62,750 nucleotides of DNA from Lachnospiraceae bacterium (GTDB lineage Bacteria > Bacillota > Clostridia > Lachnospirales > Lachnospiraceae), in assembly GCA_022800815.1 (NCBI GenBank), contig JAAWRC010000020.1, forward strand, positions 1-62,750, read 5' to 3'. This document shows positions 40,939 through 50,025 of the stretch, in pieces. The notes beneath the pieces are model-generated. The model saw only the letters and a list, made by a program, of their open reading frames with translations. It was not told where the DNA came from and searched no databases. A program made the translations under genes and the position numbers. Position 1 is the first letter of the stretch, and the number at the start of each line of letters is the position of its first letter.

Positions 40939-42288
40939 TCACAGAAACAGATTCGCAAACAGCACGATCAGCGGGATCGCAATGATGGTCCTCTCCATGA
41001 ACACCACGAACAGCTTCCAGAGATTTAAAGGGATCTCGCTCTTGATGATGATGGTCCCCACCTCCGTCAGGTAGATGATCTGCACCAGGGAGAGGACACC
41101 GATGACGAACTTGGTCTTCACCGACTGGATCCCCGTGATCAGGAGAGCCGGAATGAACATGTCCGTAAAGCCCACCAGGGTGGCGGGAGCCGCCGCAAAG
41201 GCCTCCGGCACGCCGAGGGCGGAGAGGAGCAGTCCCATGGGATAGGAAATCCACTGGAACACCGGCGTGTAGGTGGCGATGATCAGGGCCGCCGTACCCC
41301 AGGCCACCACGATGGGGATCAGGTCGAACAGCATTCCCACCACCACCTCCAGGCCGCTGGTGAACACCCCCTTCAGACCAAAGGTCTCCGCCCGCTCACA
41401 GCTGGATTCCAGCGCATAGGCGAGGCGGCTCTTCTCACTGGGCACCTCCTCGTTGATCTGCTTGCCCGCCTGCTCCTGATAGGTGTCCGGGAGAGTGCGG
41501 ATGGGCGGGATCCTGGCAATGATCACCGCCAGCAGGATCCCCACGATGCAGATACACAGATAAAAGGCCGGAAACAGGTTGGCGATCCCCATCGTGTCCG
41601 CAATTAACAGGCAGAAGGGAATGGACACCAGGGAGAAATTGGTCATGATGTAACCGGCCTCCCGCTTGGTGTAAAAGCCTTTCATGTACTGCTCCCTGGT
41701 CAGGATCACCGCCGCATTGGAGGCCCCGAACCAGGAGGCGATCAGGTCGATGGAGGCCCGGCCCGGCACCCGGAACAGCGGGCGGACCACCGGTTTTAAG
41801 AGCACGCCCAGAAATTCCATGATGCCGCAGTCCGTGAGGAAGGGCAGGATAAAGCTGAAGCTTAAGACGATGCAGAACAGGGTGGCGCACAGATCCACGA
41901 TGGTGGCTCCCGTGTCGGCGGAGATGATGAACTCCGGCCCCACGCCGAAGACCACCATGCAGGTAACGACGGCTCCCAGAACCTTGGACACCAGGTAGAA
42001 GGGCGTCGTGGAGAAGCCCCGTTTCAGGTAATGATTCTTGCGGATCCAGTCCGGCTTGCAGATAAAATCATAGACTGTCAGCACGGCGGAGACCACCATG
42101 ATCACCACCAGTATGTAAGAAAGGTTTCCGCCCAGCAGATTTTTTAAAAAGCCCTTGATGAAATCCAGCAGGGTTGTAAAGGACTCCCCCTGGGGGATCG
42201 GCACCAGGAACATCAGGATACCGAAGGCCGAGCCCAAGATAAACTTGAGCAGATTTTTCGTATTGACACTTTTCGACCGCATTCTCAT
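40939..42288 (-). CDS. YjiH-family membrane protein with Gate (nucleoside-recognition) domains
   Basis: The protein has about 449 residues and around ten hydrophobic segments. It matches the YjiH family (LKFILGSAFGILMFLVPIPQGESFTTLLDFI, SFILPFLTDCGIMEFLGVLLKPVVRPLFRVPGRASIDLIASWFGASNAAVILTREQY). Gate-domain proteins are presumed transporters, with unknown substrate. The start at 42288 or 42282 is preferred, as GAGAGGAG lies just upstream; the longer frame to 42312 begins inside a repeat. It is separated from the dehydrogenase gene by a short repeat element. Confidence 0.8.
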   Translation of the reverse strand: MRMRSKSVNTKNLLKFILGSAFGILMFLVPIPQGESFTTLLDFIKGFLKNLLGGNLSYILVVIMVVSAVLTVYDFICKPDWIRKNHYLKRGFSTTPFYLVSKVLGAVVTCMVVFGVGPEFIISADTGATIVDLCATLFCIVLSFSFILPFLTDCGIMEFLGVLLKPVVRPLFRVPGRASIDLIASWFGASNAAVILTREQYMKGFYTKREAGYIMTNFSLVSIPFCLLIADTMGIANLFPAFYLCICIVGILLAVIIARIPPIRTLPDTYQEQAGKQINEEVPSEKSRLAYALESSCERAETFGLKGVFTSGLEVVVGMLFDLIPIVVAWGTAALIIATYTPVFQWISYPMGLLLSALGVPEAFAAAPATLVGFTDMFIPALLITGIQSVKTKFVIGVLSLVQIIYLTEVGTIIIKSEIPLNLWKLFVVFMERTIIAIPLIVLFANLFL

Positions 42289-42311
42289 ACTCTCCTCTCG
42301 TTTTTTTCTCA

Positions 42312-42375
42312 CAGGCGATTGCCAACCACTAAACTTGCCGAATATTCCCGCAATTTTATATTTCGCAGTTGCCTG
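42312..42375. repeat. Dispersed palindromic repeat, family 1, copy G (short form)
   Basis: A complete 64-bp unit with inverted ends CAGGCGATTGC and GCAGTTGCCTG. The core (TAAACTTGCCGAATATTCCC-GCAATTTTATATTTCGCAG) matches the copy at 24350-24410 read on the other strand. It begins 3 bases after the stop codon of the dehydrogenase gene and reaches the ribosome site of the YjiH gene. Confidence 0.7.
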
Positions 42376-42378
42376 TTT

Positions 42379-43449
42379 TTATAGTACTTCCACCTCCACC
42401 ATGGCGTCATAGATCATCTTCTCCGTCACCGGATAGGGGATGTGGTTCATGTCCGGCTCTGTGACGATATCCTTTAGCACGGCGTTCAGCGCTTCCCGGT
42501 CAAGGGAGACCCCCATCTGTGCAAGAGTGGTCCGGATCCCAAGCTCTTTTAAGAACGCTTTGAGCCTGAGGGCCTCCTCCCGCTCCCCGTCAATGAGAAG
42601 CTGGACCAGCACCCCGTAAGCCACCACGTTCCCGTGAAGGTTCGCCTCCTCGAAGCCGGGAAGCAGCACCAGCCCGTAATAGACGGAGTGGGCGACGGCG
42701 CAGTTGTAATCGTCCAGCACCATCAGGGACACCAGCCCCGTGCTCACCACATTGGCGAGGACTGCCTGGGAAAGGGCGTGGCTCACCCGTCCCGCCTTAC
42801 AGTCGGAAAGGGCCCTGGCCCCGTGCTCCAAAAGCGGCCCGTAGCACATGTTGCTGATCTCCCGCCCCAGGGCGGAGCTGTGGGAAAGCTTGTCCCCCCT
42901 GGCCGCAAAATGGCACTCAAAATATTTACCGACGGTGTCCCCCATGCCCGCCTGTAGGTATTTGGCCGGCGCATGGGCAATGACGGTCAGGTCCAGGAAA
43001 CAGTGGCGGGCCGGACGGTCATAAAAATAAAAGCTGTCAAAGCTTCCGTCCTCCCGGTAGACTACCGACAGAGCCGTCGTGGCCGCACAGGTTGCCGGGA
43101 TGGTGGGGAAGGTGAATACCGGAAGCCCTGCCTCGTAGGCCGCCCCCTTCGCCGTATCCAGGGCTTTGCCCCCGCCCATCCCGAAGATCATGTCCGCCTT
43201 CTCCTCCTCCGCCCGTCCCGCAAGCCTGTGGATCCCCTCATAGGTACAATCCCCGTGAAAGACCTCCGTCACCAGGGAAAAGCCGCTTCCCGCAAGGGCA
43301 TTTTCAAGTCTTGGAAGCCCCGCCGCAAGGGCCTTCTCCCCGCCGCACAGAAGGATGCGGCTGCCGAAGGGGCCGCAGACGGCCGGAACCTCACCGTAAG
43401 GAGCCTCACCGATGGAATAATCACAAAAATAGATGGATTCTGTCTTCAT
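42379..43449 (-). CDS. Iron-containing alcohol dehydrogenase family protein (HcxA/GldA-like)
   Basis: The 356-residue protein has the NAD-binding motif GMGGGKALDTAK and PTIPATCAATTALSVVY, and the metal-site blocks MGDTVGKYFECHF and HSVYYGLVLLPGFEEANLHGNVVAYG. It resembles E. coli HcxA (YbdH), which reduces 2-oxoacids such as 2-oxobutanoate, more than typical glycerol dehydrogenase. It is 7 bases downstream of an aminotransferase gene. In E. coli, hcxA is next to the methionine aminotransferase gene ybdL, so a transaminase/2-oxoacid reductase pair is likely. Confidence 0.8.
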   Translation of the reverse strand: MKTESIYFCDYSIGEAPYGEVPAVCGPFGSRILLCGGEKALAAGLPRLENALAGSGFSLVTEVFHGDCTYEGIHRLAGRAEEEKADMIFGMGGGKALDTAKGAAYEAGLPVFTFPTIPATCAATTALSVVYREDGSFDSFYFYDRPARHCFLDLTVIAHAPAKYLQAGMGDTVGKYFECHFAARGDKLSHSSALGREISNMCYGPLLEHGARALSDCKAGRVSHALSQAVLANVVSTGLVSLMVLDDYNCAVAHSVYYGLVLLPGFEEANLHGNVVAYGVLVQLLIDGEREEALRLKAFLKELGIRTTLAQMGVSLDREALNAVLKDIVTEPDMNHIPYPVTEKMIYDAMVEVEVL

Positions 43450-43456
43450 TTTCTCC

Positions 43457-44644
43457 CTACTTCCCCGCCTTCAATAATTCCTGCAGCTTTCCCAGACGGG
43501 AAATGGCCTCGTCGATGGTGGCCTCCTCCCTGGCAAAATGGAGCCGGATCAGATGGTTGACCTCCTCCTTGAAAAAGCTGGAGCCGGGAACCGCCGCCAC
43601 GCCCACATTCCGGATCATCCATTCACAGAACTCCAGATCCGTATAGCCCGCAAACTGCGGCAGGTCCAAAAATTCCTGAATGTCGATCAGGACAAAATAG
43701 GTGCCCTGGGGGACGTTGTGCTTGAGGGCGATCCGGTCCAGCCCCTCCAGAAAATAATCCCGCTTCTTCGTATATGTTTCCAACAGCTTATCGTAATAGG
43801 ACTGGGGGAACAAAAGCCCCGTCACCGCCGCCTCCTGGAGGGGCGCCGCCGCTCCCACCGTCAGAAAGTCGTGGACCTTCTTCGCCCCCTCGATCACCTC
43901 CGCCGGCCCGATCAGGTATCCCAACCGCCAGCCGGTGATGGAGTAGGTCTTGGACAGGGAATTGCAGGTGATGGTGTGCTCATACATTCCCGGCAGGGAC
44001 GCCATGCAGGTGTGCCGGTACGGCGCATAGACCATGTGCTCATAGACCTCGTCGGTCACCACGAAGGCGTCATACTTCACCGCCAGCTCCCCGATGGCCG
44101 CAAGCTCCTCCCTGGAAAACACCTTTCCGCAGGGATTGGACGGATTACAGACAATGATCGCCTTCGCCCCCTCGGCAAAGCCCCTCTCCACAAGACCCAG
44201 GTCGAAGTCATACTCCGGCGGCACCAGGGGCACGTAGATCGGCTCCGCCCCCGACAGAATGGCGTCCGCCCCGTAATTCTCATAAAAAGGAGAAAACACC
44301 AGCACCTTGTCGCCCGGATTGCAGATGGTCATCATGGCGCACATCATGGCCTCCGTGCCTCCGCAGGTGACGACGATCTCCGTCTCCGGGTCGATCTGCC
44401 TTCCGATGGCCCTGCCCTGCTTTTTCGCCAGCGCCTCCCGGAAATTCTCTGCCCCGAAGGTCACCGAATACTGGTGAGGCCCCTCGTAGGCGGCCTTCGC
44501 CAGGGCATCCATGATCTCCTTCGGCGGGTCAAAGTCCGGAAATCCCTGGGACAGGTTGATGGCTCCGTGCTCATCGCTGATCCTCGTCATCCGGCGGATC
44601 ACCGAATCCGTAAAGCTCTGTACTCGTTCACTCAAAACCGGCAT
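43457..44644 (-). CDS. Class I/II pyridoxal-phosphate aminotransferase
   Basis: The 395-residue fold-type I aminotransferase has the cofactor lysine in TCNSLSKTYSITGWRLGYLIG, the aspartate in DAFVVTDEVYEHMVY, and the N-terminal INLSQGFPDFDPP typical of the kynurenine/methionine aminotransferase branch. The start at 44644 (MPVLSERVQSF) is chosen because AGAGG precedes it; the frame is open to 44749. It is co-transcribed with the HcxA-like dehydrogenase. Likely substrates are methionine or aromatic amino acids. Confidence 0.85.
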   Translation of the reverse strand: MPVLSERVQSFTDSVIRRMTRISDEHGAINLSQGFPDFDPPKEIMDALAKAAYEGPHQYSVTFGAENFREALAKKQGRAIGRQIDPETEIVVTCGGTEAMMCAMMTICNPGDKVLVFSPFYENYGADAILSGAEPIYVPLVPPEYDFDLGLVERGFAEGAKAIIVCNPSNPCGKVFSREELAAIGELAVKYDAFVVTDEVYEHMVYAPYRHTCMASLPGMYEHTITCNSLSKTYSITGWRLGYLIGPAEVIEGAKKVHDFLTVGAAAPLQEAAVTGLLFPQSYYDKLLETYTKKRDYFLEGLDRIALKHNVPQGTYFVLIDIQEFLDLPQFAGYTDLEFCEWMIRNVGVAAVPGSSFFKEEVNHLIRLHFAREEATIDEAISRLGKLQELLKAGK

Positions 44645-44783
44645 ATCATTTTTTCCTCTTTTCCTATTTATTTTATTTATACACGGGCAATGCCCCAAAG
44701 GCCGCCCGGCCCCCAAAGGGCACTTAACCCCTAAAAGATGCGCATGCATCTGCCGGGCACCTAAATCCCCTCTACAATCATAA

Positions 44784-44819
44784 ATGCACCTTCGCTCTGC
44801 GTCAAGAGTGAAGGTGCAT
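44784..44819. terminator. Hairpin between P-type ATPase and aminotransferase genes
   Basis: ATGCACCTTCGCTCT pairs with AGAGTGAAGGTGCAT around a six-base loop, with one mismatch. Only a weak T-run follows on the minus strand, so termination efficiency is uncertain. It lies next to structured element copy 2. Confidence 0.5.
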
Positions 44820-44848
44820 AAAAATACATTTTTACATTATATTTACGC

Positions 44849-45023
44849 CTGGGAGGCCGCCGTCATCCTGCGCAGACACGTCGGTTTTGCGGATTTTACT
44901 GCGCCGCCTATTGCAGACAATTCCACCTCCATCAAACCGGGTCGGCTGTAATTGTCTGCGCTATGCTCATAAAATCTGTAAAACCTTCCTATCATCTGCA
45001 CAGCATGGCGGCGGCCTCCCCGG
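44849..45023. repeat. Structured element family 2, copy 2 (candidate structured RNA)
   Basis: The outer stem GGGAGGCCGCCG pairs with CGGCGGCCTCCC. Inside, GCAGA pairs with TCTGC, GGTTTT with AAAACC, GATTTTA with TAAAATC, and the terminal stem GCAGACAATT with AATTGTCTGC. Compared with 8824-8998, blocks CGCAGACACGTCG, CTGCGCCGCCTATTGC, CCATCAAAnCGGGTC, GCGCTATGCTC and CCTATC are conserved. The helices have changed on both sides so that pairing is kept (for example GATTTT/AAAATC versus GGTTTT/AAAACC). It lies 20 bases after the P-type ATPase gene on that gene's strand. Confidence 0.6.
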
Positions 45024-45042
45024 ACAATCTATGTTGTCGCCG

Positions 45043-47835
45043 TCATCTCCCAAACCGGCGGCGCAGCCTCCGGAAAACCTCCTGCAGTCGGTCCAGCCCC
45101 GCCGTCAGGTAACGGAGCAGCGGCTCGGTGGCGATGGCGAAGAGCACGAAGAGCATGGCGCATTCTTTGGAGATGGCCTGGATGGCGAAAAGCTCCGGCA
45201 GGAACAGCCCTGCAAGGATCAGGCCTACCACGCAGCCGGCCCAAATCGCCATACGAAATTTGTTCATGGGCTGGCAGATCTTAAAGAGGATCATGAAGCC
45301 GACAATGGCGAGCAGCATGGTGGCCGACGTGGCCACGTCCCCCGCATCCACGTCGAAGGTTCCCGCAAAGATCACCAATGCTCCCACGGCAATCACGTCG
45401 GTCAGGCCTCCCGGCAGCGCCTTCCGGATGACATTGGACATGAAACGCCCCTGGATCCGCTCCTTGTTGGGCTGTAAGGCCAGAAAAAAGGCCGGCACGC
45501 CGATGGCGAACATGCTGATCAAGGAGATCTGCGCCGGTTCCAGCGGATAGGTGATCATGAACGCCACGGAAAACAGCGACAACAAAAGCGAGAAGATATT
45601 CTTCACCAGAAAGAGACTGGCCGACCGCTCGATGTTGTTGACCACCCGCCGCCCCTCCAGAACCACCTGGGGCATGCAGGAGAAATCCGAGTCCAAAAGG
45701 ACCACCTGGGAAGCCTGGGCCGCCGCCTCGCTTCCCGACGCCATGGCCACGCTGCAGTCGGCGTCCTTTAAGGCCAGCACGTCGTTGACCCCGTCGCCGG
45801 TCATGGCCACGGTCCTGCCCTGGAGCTTGAGGGTTCCCACGAACTGCCGCTTCTGGTCCGGCGTTACCCGGCCGAACACCGTGTAATCCCGCATGGCCTG
45901 GCTGACCGCCTCCGGCGTGGTCAGCGTAGAAGCATCCACATAGTTCTCCGCTCCCTTAACCCCGGCCTCCTTCGCCGCCTCCGATACGGTTAAGGGATTG
46001 TCCCCGGAGATTACCTTGATCTCCACCCCCTGCTCGGCAAAGTAGGCAAAGGTCTCCGGCGCCTCCTTGCGGATGGGATTGGCCAACAGCACGAAACCCA
46101 GGGGAACCACCTTCCCCGTGAGCGGCTTTCCGTCCGGCTCCCCGTCGTAGGAGCCGAACACCAGCACCCGGTAACCCTTCGCCGTGTGGTCCTCCACCTG
46201 GGGCCGCACCGCCTCGAAATCCTCCCGCAGGACAAACTCCGGCGCTCCCAGCACATAGGCCCCGTCCGCAAACACCACGCCGCTGTATTTGACCGCCGAG
46301 GAAAAAGGGATCACCCGGACCGGGCGGGCCCCCGTCCCTTCCGTAAAATACTCCTTGAGCGCCTCCATGGTAATATTGTCACTGCTCATGGCCTTCGCAA
46401 AATCCCCGAGAAGGGCCGGAAGGGATGCCGTCGTCCCTTCTCTCCAGCCGGGAGCCGGGACCACGTCCTTCACGCTCATCTTATTCTCCGTGATGGTCCC
46501 TGTCTTGTCCACGCAGAGCACGTCCACCCGGGCCAGCGTCTCGATGCTCTTCATGTCATGGAGCAGCACGCCGTTCTTCGCCAGGCGGATGGAACTGACC
46601 GCCAGGGCCACGCTGGTCAGCAAATACAGGCCCTCGGGGATCATGCCGATCACCGCTGCCACCATGGAGGTGATGCTGTCGGTGATGGTCTCCCCGTTAT
46701 ACACATAGCCCTGGACAAATAACACGATGGCGATGGGAATCAGGATGACCCCCACAACCTTGAGGATCTTGTCCAGGGAACGCATCATCTCCGACTGCTC
46801 TCCGGTCTTCATCTCCTTGGCCTGCATGGTCAGCTTCGAGATATAAGAGGCATTTCCCACCGCCGTAAGCCCCGCATGGCACTGTCCCGACACCACGAAG
46901 CTTCCGGAAATCAGGGGATCTCCCTTCCGCTTGGTGATCTCGTCGGACTCTCCCGTGAGGAGCGATTCATTGACCTGCACCTCCCCGGCGAGGACCACCG
47001 CGTCGGCACAGATCTGGTTGCCTCCCTTGAAGATCACCACGTCGTCCTGCACCAGTTCCTCCGAATTCACCGTCCAGACCCTGCCCTCCCGCACCACGGC
47101 CGCCTTCGGCGCACCCAGCATGTTCATCTTCTCCAGAACCTGCTTGGCCCGGATCTCCTGCACAATGCCGATCAGCGTATTGACCACGATGACCGGGAGG
47201 AACGTCAGGTTCCGGAAGGAGCCCACGGCACACAGGAGCGCCGTCAGGATTGCAAAGATCAAATTAAAATAGGTAAACAGGTTTCCCCGGATGATCTCAC
47301 CCGTGGTCCGGGAGGACGAATCCACCGCCTCGTTGGAAAGTCCCCTGGCCATCCGCTCCTCCACCTGCTCCCTGGTAAGCCCCGTTTTGTAGGATACGGC
47401 CGCCCCGTATCCGGCCTGGCCCGTCCGAAATCCACCCGGGCGCTCCCCTTCTCCCGGAAAGCCGTCCGACGCTTCCCGGTCCTGCCTCGAAAAAGCCGGG
47501 CTCGCCTCCTCCCGTCTCGACGGCCCCCGCCCCTCCGGCTTCGTCTCCGCCGTCATCCAGGCTGGCTTCTGTCTCTCGGACGCCGCCCCCATTCCCATCC
47601 GCCCGGACGGGTCCTGTCCCGTCGGCACCTCTCCCGCTTCCATGCGGCCGGACGGCTTCTGTTCCGTCAACGTCGGCCTGCGCCCCATCGGCATCAGCTC
47701 GATGGGCCCCCGTCCCTCCGGCGCCCGTCTCACGGGCTCCGATAACATCCTGGCCCTTGCCGCCTGAATCTCCTCCACCGGGATCCGCTCCGTCGCCGCC
47801 TCGTACTCTGTCTGTTCCATCTGCCGCCTGGCCAT
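45043..47835 (-). CDS. Cation-transporting P-type ATPase (CtpE-like)
   Basis: The 930-residue pump has the phosphorylation motif CVDKTGTITENK, actuator TGES in LLTGESDEITK, hinge TGDGVNDVLALKDADCSVAM and about ten membrane helices. The start of the core (GLSNEAVDSSSRTTGEIIRGNLFTYFNLIFAIL) resembles mycobacterial CtpE, a calcium-linked pump. No heavy-metal-binding domain is present. The first about 150 residues are a hydrophilic, Pro/Gly/Arg/Glu-rich extension with repeated PSGRM-like and EGRGP units, which is unusual for the family. GGGAGG precedes the ATG. Confidence 0.88.
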   Translation of the reverse strand: MARRQMEQTEYEAATERIPVEEIQAARARMLSEPVRRAPEGRGPIELMPMGRRPTLTEQKPSGRMEAGEVPTGQDPSGRMGMGAASERQKPAWMTAETKPEGRGPSRREEASPAFSRQDREASDGFPGEGERPGGFRTGQAGYGAAVSYKTGLTREQVEERMARGLSNEAVDSSSRTTGEIIRGNLFTYFNLIFAILTALLCAVGSFRNLTFLPVIVVNTLIGIVQEIRAKQVLEKMNMLGAPKAAVVREGRVWTVNSEELVQDDVVIFKGGNQICADAVVLAGEVQVNESLLTGESDEITKRKGDPLISGSFVVSGQCHAGLTAVGNASYISKLTMQAKEMKTGEQSEMMRSLDKILKVVGVILIPIAIVLFVQGYVYNGETITDSITSMVAAVIGMIPEGLYLLTSVALAVSSIRLAKNGVLLHDMKSIETLARVDVLCVDKTGTITENKMSVKDVVPAPGWREGTTASLPALLGDFAKAMSSDNITMEALKEYFTEGTGARPVRVIPFSSAVKYSGVVFADGAYVLGAPEFVLREDFEAVRPQVEDHTAKGYRVLVFGSYDGEPDGKPLTGKVVPLGFVLLANPIRKEAPETFAYFAEQGVEIKVISGDNPLTVSEAAKEAGVKGAENYVDASTLTTPEAVSQAMRDYTVFGRVTPDQKRQFVGTLKLQGRTVAMTGDGVNDVLALKDADCSVAMASGSEAAAQASQVVLLDSDFSCMPQVVLEGRRVVNNIERSASLFLVKNIFSLLLSLFSVAFMITYPLEPAQISLISMFAIGVPAFFLALQPNKERIQGRFMSNVIRKALPGGLTDVIAVGALVIFAGTFDVDAGDVATSATMLLAIVGFMILFKICQPMNKFRMAIWAGCVVGLILAGLFLPELFAIQAISKECAMLFVLFAIATEPLLRYLTAGLDRLQEVFRRLRRRFGR

Positions 47836-48122
47836 CGTAAAACCTCCCGAACCTTTATCCTGCGTGTATCCTACAAGACAATTCTCTATTTTTTTCCTAC
47901 ATCTAAAAATTATACACTTCCTTCCCGTTTTTTTCCATTAATAAACTATAAATTTTTCTTTAGGAAAAACATTCTGCGCCATGGTCCGCCGGAAGGGGAA
48001 CAGATTTTGGCGGTCAAGGAAATTCTTGATATTTGAAAAAAGATACGCTATATCATTAGCAGGGATTAACCCTTAATTTTTTCCAATGGGGGGAGTTTTT
48101 ATGCGATTCACAGAAAAGAAAA

Positions 48123-50009
48123 ATGACCGATGCCGTGGAGTCCAGGGCTGCCATTATTGACGAGTACGTGCTCTCCGCGGAGGAGTACATGACCGCCTTT
48201 GCGCTCGGCAGCGAGGTCCGTGACCTGCTCCTTGACCCGGAGGATCCGGCGCTTTTGGCGCAGGCCCAGAAGTATACGGAGGATTTCGCCGCCGTCAAGG
48301 GGATATTCGAGGGGCTTTACATCGCCACCCCGTCCACCCATGTGCTGACCCATACCTCTCAGAGCGCCATCGGCATGACCACCCGGTCGGGGGACTCCCT
48401 GAAAACCTTTCAGGATACGATCCTTGCCCGAAAAGAACTTACGAACCTGGGGATCATGAAGTCTCCCGGTACCGGCAGCATGATTCTGTCCATGTACTAT
48501 CCCATCTTTGAGGGACAGGAGTGCATCGGCTATGTGGGGAGCGGCGTCTATGCCAGCCATCTCATGGACTCCCTGCTGAACCTGGACATCAAGGGACTGC
48601 CGGACAGCGAGTACGTGTTCCTAAACGCGGACACGGGCATCTATCTCTATCACGAGGATGAGGAGCTTCTGAATACGGAGACCACCGACGAAGGATACCT
48701 GGAGATCATCCGGCGCATCCATGCGGACGGCGGTACCCAGGCCAGTACATATTCCTACCGGGACGAGAACGGGACCAGGCAGCCGGTGGTCTACAAATAT
48801 CTGAAGGACCGCGGCTGGATCTTCATGGTCCGGGATAACGCCTCGGAAGTATACGCCTCCGTGACGACCGTGCGCATTCTGGTAGGCGTTCTCTGCGCAG
48901 CCATGACTGCCGCCATCATCCTGGTCACGCTTTTGATCCTGCGCCGCGAGGGCAGGGACCTGATGACGGTAGAGCGGGCCATCGGACGCCTGGGGGATCT
49001 GAACCTCTCCGCCGACCAGGAGCTGGAGCCCTTTTATGACCGGTCAGACGAGGTCGGCATGATCGCCCAGACCACCCACCGGGTCTGCACTTGTCTGCGG
49101 AAGACCATCGACGACGTGGGCCGCATCCTGGGGGAGATGGCGGGCGGCAATCTTGCCATTGACGTTGCGGCGAATGAATCCTATTATATCGGTGACTTCA
49201 AGGCCCTGGCCGCCAGTCTCAAGTCCATCCATTCCAACCTGGTGGACATCATCCGCGACATTTCCCAGGTGGCCGGCCAGGTGGATACCAGTGCGGAACA
49301 GGTCTCTGCGGGCGCCGCAGCGCTCGCCCAGGGCACGACGGAGCAGGCCGCCTCTGTCGACGGGCTGATGAAAAACGTGACGGCCATCACCTCCCGCATC
49401 CAGACCAGCACCGTCCGCTGCGGCAGCGCCAGCGAACTGGTGGCCCGGGCCACCGGCTATGCGGACGAGGCAGACACGAAGATGGAACAGCTGACTGCGG
49501 CCACCGAGAACATCAACCAGTCCTCCGCCCAGATCGGCACCATCATCAAAACGATCGAGGACATTGCGTTCCAGACCAACATCCTGGCGCTGAACGCCGC
49601 CGTGGAGGCCGCCTGCGCCGGAAATGCGGGCAAGGGCTTCTCCGTCGTGGCGGACGAGGTCCGCAATCTGGCGGCCAAATCCGCCGAGGCCGCAAAAAAC
49701 ACCAACGACCTCATCAGCCGGTCCATCCAGAACGCCGAGACCGGGACGGAATCCACCGACCAGGCCGTCTCTGCCATGCAGGTCATCAACGACTGCATCC
49801 AGTCCATCAAGGCCCTGATGGATGAGATCGCCTCTGCCAGCGTCCAGCAGTCGGAGATGATCCTGCTGGTTGAAAACGAGATCAAGGAGATCTCCGCAGT
49901 GGTTCAGAATAACTCTTCGACCGTCGAGAAAAGCGCATCGGTCTCCAGTGAACTGTCCCAGCATGCAAGGACGTTAAACAGTCTCATCAGCCGCTTCCGC
50001 ATCCGCTAA
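48123..50009 (+). CDS. Methyl-accepting chemotaxis protein with damaged 5' end
   Basis: This 628-residue chemoreceptor has an extracellular dCache-like sensor (residues about 1-235), a membrane helix (VRILVGVLCAAMTAAIILVTLLIL), a HAMP-like region and the signalling domain with the hairpin tip IKTIEDIAFQTNILALNAAVEAACAGNAGKGFSVVADEVRNLA, where the usual Arg of AARAG is Cys. The first membrane helix expected before the sensor is missing. The ribosome site GGGGGGAG precedes another ATG at 48101 (MRFTEKKN), whose frame ends after 19 codons. The native N-terminus was probably lost by a deletion and frameshift, so function is doubtful. Confidence 0.75.
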   Translation: MTDAVESRAAIIDEYVLSAEEYMTAFALGSEVRDLLLDPEDPALLAQAQKYTEDFAAVKGIFEGLYIATPSTHVLTHTSQSAIGMTTRSGDSLKTFQDTILARKELTNLGIMKSPGTGSMILSMYYPIFEGQECIGYVGSGVYASHLMDSLLNLDIKGLPDSEYVFLNADTGIYLYHEDEELLNTETTDEGYLEIIRRIHADGGTQASTYSYRDENGTRQPVVYKYLKDRGWIFMVRDNASEVYASVTTVRILVGVLCAAMTAAIILVTLLILRREGRDLMTVERAIGRLGDLNLSADQELEPFYDRSDEVGMIAQTTHRVCTCLRKTIDDVGRILGEMAGGNLAIDVAANESYYIGDFKALAASLKSIHSNLVDIIRDISQVAGQVDTSAEQVSAGAAALAQGTTEQAASVDGLMKNVTAITSRIQTSTVRCGSASELVARATGYADEADTKMEQLTAATENINQSSAQIGTIIKTIEDIAFQTNILALNAAVEAACAGNAGKGFSVVADEVRNLAAKSAEAAKNTNDLISRSIQNAETGTESTDQAVSAMQVINDCIQSIKALMDEIASASVQQSEMILLVENEIKEISAVVQNNSSTVEKSASVSSELSQHARTLNSLISRFRIR

Positions 50010-50025
50010 GCGGCCTCCGGCCCTT

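Noticed and set aside
42312-42375. The short repeat between the dehydrogenase and YjiH genes, considered as a transcription terminator
   Set aside because: It has no GC-rich stem followed by a T-tract, and it matches dispersed copies in unrelated positions, so it is better described as a repeat element.
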